Shown: positions 6,070 to 8,521 of the stretch, one piece after another
How the letters are laid out: each line of letters begins with the position of its first letter
Position numbering within the stretch: position 1 is the stretch's first letter
Assembly: GCA_014360745.1 (NCBI GenBank)
Contig: JACIWY010000137.1
Coordinates: 1 to 8,521 of the forward strand
Length of the DNA: 8,521 nucleotides
Source: Chloroflexota bacterium
Lineage (GTDB): Bacteria > Chloroflexota > Anaerolineae > UBA1429
Reading direction: 5' to 3'
Notes under the pieces: generated by a model
Seen by the model: only the letters and a program-made list of their open reading frames with translations
Told to the model about the DNA's origin: nothing
The model's database searches: none
Made by a program: the position numbers and the translations under genes

Positions 6070-7788
6070 ATGGCAGAAAACTTTTTCACCGATAACCCCG
6101 ACCTGCTATTTCGTCTGGAACATCTGGACCTGGCTGAAAGCGTCGAGATTCTCGAAGACGGCTACCGCTACCACGCCAAATACCCGGCCGCGCCGCGCCA
6201 TTACGCCGATGCCATAGACAATTATCGGCTACAACTGACCATCCTGGGGGAGATCTGCGGCACTTATATCGCTCCTCGGGCTGCCGAGGCCGATGAGGAA
6301 GGGGCTCATTTTCACGAAGGCCGCGTGACCTACGCCGCCGCCACCCAAGAAGCGTTGGAGTTGCTCACCGAGGCCGAGGTGATGGGCCCCATGATTCCCT
6401 GGGAGTACGGCGGGCTCAACGTGCCCGAATCGATCTTTCAGATGATGGTCGAGATCGTCTCGCGCGCCGAGGCCGGCCTGATGAACCTGTTCGGTTTGCA
6501 AGAGATCGCCGCCACCATAGCCGAGTTCGGCGACGAGGCGCTCAAGGCGCGCTTGTTGCCCCGTTTTGCCCGCGGCGAGGTGACCGGCGCTATGGCGCTC
6601 ACCGAGCCGGATGCCGGTTCCGATCTGGGCGCCGTACAGACGCGGGCCACCTTCGATCAGGAAGCCGGGGTCTGGCGCATCAACGGCGTGAAGCGGTTTA
6701 TCACCAACGGCTGCGGGCAGGTCTTGTTGGTGTTGGCCCGCTCTGAGGAGGGCACCACCGATGCCCGAGGCTTATCGCTGTTCGTAGTGGAAGCGGACGA
6801 GTCGGTGCGCATCCGTCGTATCGAAAACAAGCTGGGCATCCATACCTCACCCACCTGCGAGATGCAATTTACCAACACGCCCGCTTACTTGATCGGCCAG
6901 CGGCGCTACGGCTTGATCCGTTACGCCATGGCCATGATGAATGGCGCGCGGCTGGCGGTCGCCGCGCAGGCGTTGGGCATCGCCGAGGCCGCCTATCGTG
7001 AGGCGCGAGCTTATGCCGAAAAGCGTTTGCAGTTCGGCCGCCCGATCAACACGTTCCCGGCCGTGTACCGGATGCTCCTTTCCATGCGCGCCGAGATCGA
7101 GGCCACCCGCGCCCTGTTGGCCGAATCGGCGCGCTGGATGGATCTGCTCAAGGCGTATCAGCGTCGCAGCGAGGGGCAGGGGGGCGGCGCCGAGGTGCGC
7201 CGCCGTTTGCGCGAGTTCGATCGGCTGGCCGGCGTACTCGTGCCTTTGGCAAAATACTATGCTGCCGAGATGGGCAACCGCGTTTGCTACCAGGCCATCC
7301 AAGTACACGGCGGCACCGGCTTTATGCGCGAGTTTAACGTAGAGCGACATTATCGCGATGTGCGCATCACCAGTATCTATGAGGGAACCAGCCAGCTACA
7401 AATCGTGGCCGCCATCGGGGGGTTGTTGGGCCACGCTTTGGATGGTCTGTTGGCGGAATGGGCTCAGGCGGACTATGGCCAGGCGCTGGCCCCACGAAAA
7501 GCCGATTTGCTAGAGGCCACGGCAGCGTTCAACACCTGCGTCGACCTGCTCAAGGAACGGGAACGCGAAGTGATCGACTATTACGCCGAAGATCTGGCGC
7601 TGATGGCCGTCTATCTCGTTTGCTCTTGGCTGTTCCTGCGCGACGCCCGCTTCTCTGAAGAAAAAGCCCAGATGGCGCGCTTTTACATCACCGAGAACCT
7701 ACCCTTGCTGCATGCCAGAGCGGAGGCCATCCGGAATTCCGATCCCTCCGTTCTGCAAGCGCAGGATCTGGTGCGCGTGTCAGCATAA
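6070..7788 (+). CDS. Acyl-CoA dehydrogenase, long (572-residue) subclass
   Basis: The ATG at 6070 follows GAGGAAAG (6056-6063). The enzyme makes the trans-2-enoyl-CoA from an acyl-CoA, with FAD as cofactor, and would hand electrons to the EtfAB encoded just upstream. Domain order is usual: N-terminal helices (about 45-170), beta domain opened by ALTEPDAGSD (176-185), and a C-terminal helical domain starting near MAMMNGARLAVAAQALGIAE with QFGRPI and VHGGTGFMREFNVERHYRD. The catalytic base is E438 in IYEGTSQLQ, the same place as in medium-chain acyl-CoA dehydrogenase. It is far longer than the typical 380 residues: about 40 extra N-terminal residues, an Arg-rich insertion near 358-387, and a helical C-terminal extension from about 450. 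It resembles the long FadE/DmdC-like enzymes of anaerobic bacteria. Chain length and substrate cannot be read from the sequence. The gene ends the operon; a strong terminator lies about 137 bases downstream. Confidence 0.93.
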   Translation: MAENFFTDNPDLLFRLEHLDLAESVEILEDGYRYHAKYPAAPRHYADAIDNYRLQLTILGEICGTYIAPRAAEADEEGAHFHEGRVTYAAATQEALELLTEAEVMGPMIPWEYGGLNVPESIFQMMVEIVSRAEAGLMNLFGLQEIAATIAEFGDEALKARLLPRFARGEVTGAMALTEPDAGSDLGAVQTRATFDQEAGVWRINGVKRFITNGCGQVLLVLARSEEGTTDARGLSLFVVEADESVRIRRIENKLGIHTSPTCEMQFTNTPAYLIGQRRYGLIRYAMAMMNGARLAVAAQALGIAEAAYREARAYAEKRLQFGRPINTFPAVYRMLLSMRAEIEATRALLAESARWMDLLKAYQRRSEGQGGGAEVRRRLREFDRLAGVLVPLAKYYAAEMGNRVCYQAIQVHGGTGFMREFNVERHYRDVRITSIYEGTSQLQIVAAIGGLLGHALDGLLAEWAQADYGQALAPRKADLLEATAAFNTCVDLLKEREREVIDYYAEDLALMAVYLVCSWLFLRDARFSEEKAQMARFYITENLPLLHARAEAIRNSDPSVLQAQDLVRVSA

Positions 7789-7888
7789 GGAAAAAGGAGC
7801 CAATATCTGGCTGCTCAAGCACCCTGAAATCCAAAGGATGGCTTCATGGTTGTATACTATTGGTAGGAGCCAGAGATTCACCGCTGGC

Positions 7889-7917
7889 TTGGCAAAGAGA
7901 CCATTTTATGCTATCCT
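7889..7917 (+). promoter_or_regulatory. Candidate extended -10 promoter for the topoisomerase gene
   Basis: TTGGCA (7889-7894), a 17-base spacer, then TATCCT (7912-7917) preceded by TG-C (extended -10). The layout matches the candidate etfB promoter (TTGG, 17 bases, TG-n-TAT). Transcription would start near 7924, directly in front of the terminator hairpin at 7925. TATACT at 7853-7858 is another -10-like site but lacks a good -35. Confidence 0.4.
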
Positions 7918-7924
7918 TGAATTG

Positions 7925-7960
7925 GCGCCGCGAGGAGCGTTTCTCGGGGCGCTTGTTTTT
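7925..7960 (+). terminator. Rho-independent terminator after the dehydrogenase operon
   Basis: Arms 7925-7936 and 7941-7952 pair over 12 positions (one G/G mismatch at 7930/7947, one G-U wobble) around a GCGT tetraloop. TTGTTTTT follows at 7953-7960. This is a textbook intrinsic terminator on the plus strand. It ends the etf operon and separates it from the topoisomerase gene. If the promoter at 7889-7917 is real, the same hairpin would sit at the very start of the topoisomerase transcript. Confidence 0.75.
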
Positions 7961-7987
7961 GCCAGCCCGGCTGGTTCTTGCCAGCCC
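7959..7987 (+). repeat. Direct repeat TTGCCAGCCC with alternating hairpins in the topoisomerase leader
   Basis: TTGCCAGCCC occurs at 7959-7968 and again at 7978-7987 (period 19). Between the copies lies GGCTGG (7969-7974), which can pair either with the upstream CCAGC (7962-7966, 3-base loop) or with the downstream CCAGCC (7981-7986, 6-base loop). The two folds exclude each other. They lie between the terminator and the ribosome binding site at 7998-8001, as in attenuator leaders, though chance or a protein-binding repeat is also possible. Confidence 0.45.
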
Positions 7988-8005
7988 ATCCGGCTTTGAG
8001 GAAGA

Positions 8006-8521
8006 ATGAGTGTGTTGCAACAATTGATCCATAATGGTGTGGTCATTCCCGAGCCGCCCAAACCGACGGGCTTGCCCATCGTCGTGCGCGGCGAAGAGAG
8101 GATGCTCACACCTAAGCAAGAAGAAATGGCCCTGGCCTGGGCGCGGAAAAAGGACACCGACTATGTACGCGACCCCGTCTTTGTGGCCAACTTTATGGCC
8201 GATTTTTCCGCTGCTTTGGGCATCGAGCCTCCCTTAAAGCTGGAGGAGGTGGATTTCTCGCGTTACTACGAATATGTCGATGCCGAGCGGGCCGCCAAGG
8301 AGGCTCTCTCCAAGGAGGAGCGTCGCAGGCTGGCCGCCCAGCGCAAGGCTGAGCGCGAAGCGCTCAAGGCCAAATACGGTTATGCCATCGTCAATGGCCA
8401 ACGCGTCGAGTTGGGCACTTATTTGACCGAGCCCAGCGGCATCTTTATGGGGCGTGGCCAACACCCCTTGCGCGGTCGCTGGAAAGAGGGCGCACAGGCC
8501 CGTGATGTGACGCTAAACCTT
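8006..8521 (+). CDS. Eukaryotic-type DNA topoisomerase IB, N-terminal DNA-binding core (3' end cut by window)
   Basis: 172 codons are open from the ATG at 8006 to the right edge; GAGGAAG (7998-8004) is the ribosome binding site. The visible part aligns in order, with few gaps, to the N-terminal core of eukaryotic TOP1. IHNGVVIPEPPKP (8-20) matches the HKGPVFAPPYEP region. LTPKQEEMALAWA matches LSPKAEEVATFFA. A helical stretch (88-122, with LSKEERRR like MSKEEKLK) leads to YGYAIVNGQ (like YGFCIMDNH). EPSGIFMGRGQHP (143-154 area) matches EPPGLFRGRGNHP. In eukaryotes this region clamps double-stranded DNA while a downstream Tyr nicks one strand through a 3'-phosphotyrosine. The catalytic Arg, Lys, His and Tyr all lie outside the window, so activity cannot be judged. 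It begins right at the core, without the long charged N-terminal domain of animal TOP1. Base composition resembles its neighbours, so it is not an obviously recent import. The family call is confident; its role in this organism is not known. Confidence 0.88.
   Translation, partial: MSVLQQLIHNGVVIPEPPKPTGLPIVVRGEERMLTPKQEEMALAWARKKDTDYVRDPVFVANFMADFSAALGIEPPLKLEEVDFSRYYEYVDAERAAKEALSKEERRRLAAQRKAEREALKAKYGYAIVNGQRVELGTYLTEPSGIFMGRGQHPLRGRWKEGAQARDVTLNL

Noticed and set aside
6847..7350. 167-codon minus-strand frame opposite the acyl-CoA dehydrogenase
   Set aside because: Antisense to the conserved dehydrogenase core; composition typical of a shadow frame.
7959..7987. CRISPR-like or mobile-element repeat
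   Set aside because: Only two 10-base copies with a 9-base gap; too short and too few for CRISPR, and there is no transposase or target-site pattern nearby.
7838..7999. Possible 53-residue small protein (MASWLYTIGR...) between the dehydrogenase and topoisomerase genes
   Set aside because: The frame runs through the terminator, the candidate promoter and the alternating hairpins, and its start has only a poor ribosome binding site.

Overview
The window looks like bacterial chromosome, moderately GC-rich, with strong GGAGG-type ribosome binding sites and compact gene clusters. The PspA variant, the solute-binding/VWA pair and the long acyl-CoA dehydrogenase recall what I remember from Chloroflexota (Anaerolineae/Caldilineae-like) genomes. 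This is inference from family resemblance only; no taxonomic marker gene is present.

Left part (1-3659, minus strand): a three-gene cluster read right to left. It encodes a PspA/IM30 membrane-stress coiled-coil protein, an exported solute-binding-like protein, and a membrane-anchored protein that fuses the same solute-binding-like region to a von Willebrand factor A (VWA) domain with an intact MIDAS metal site. The fused protein runs off the left edge, probably only a few residues short of its end. The stand-alone binding protein appears to be a paralogue of the fused one and stops about where the VWA domain would begin. The roughly 100 bases between pspA and the binding-protein gene hold two hairpins, one abutting the ribosome binding site.

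Middle (3660-4088): a 429-base divergent intergenic region with no gene, several inverted repeats and candidate promoters in both directions. The best is an extended -10 promoter for the rightward operon, with a perfect 6-bp palindrome between its -35 and -10.

Right part (4089-7788, plus strand): an etfB-etfA-acyl-CoA dehydrogenase operon. The dehydrogenase would oxidise an acyl-CoA and pass electrons to the EtfAB flavoprotein, so this is a self-contained beta-oxidation or acyl-CoA redox module.

Far right (7789-8521): a 217-base gap holds a strong intrinsic terminator, a candidate promoter just in front of it and a set of mutually exclusive hairpins. After this comes the 5' part of a gene whose product aligns along its visible length with the N-terminal DNA-binding core of EUKARYOTIC-type DNA topoisomerase IB (TOP1). 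Bacterial type IB topoisomerases are usually the small poxvirus-like kind, so this is the most notable item in the window. The catalytic domain lies beyond the right edge.
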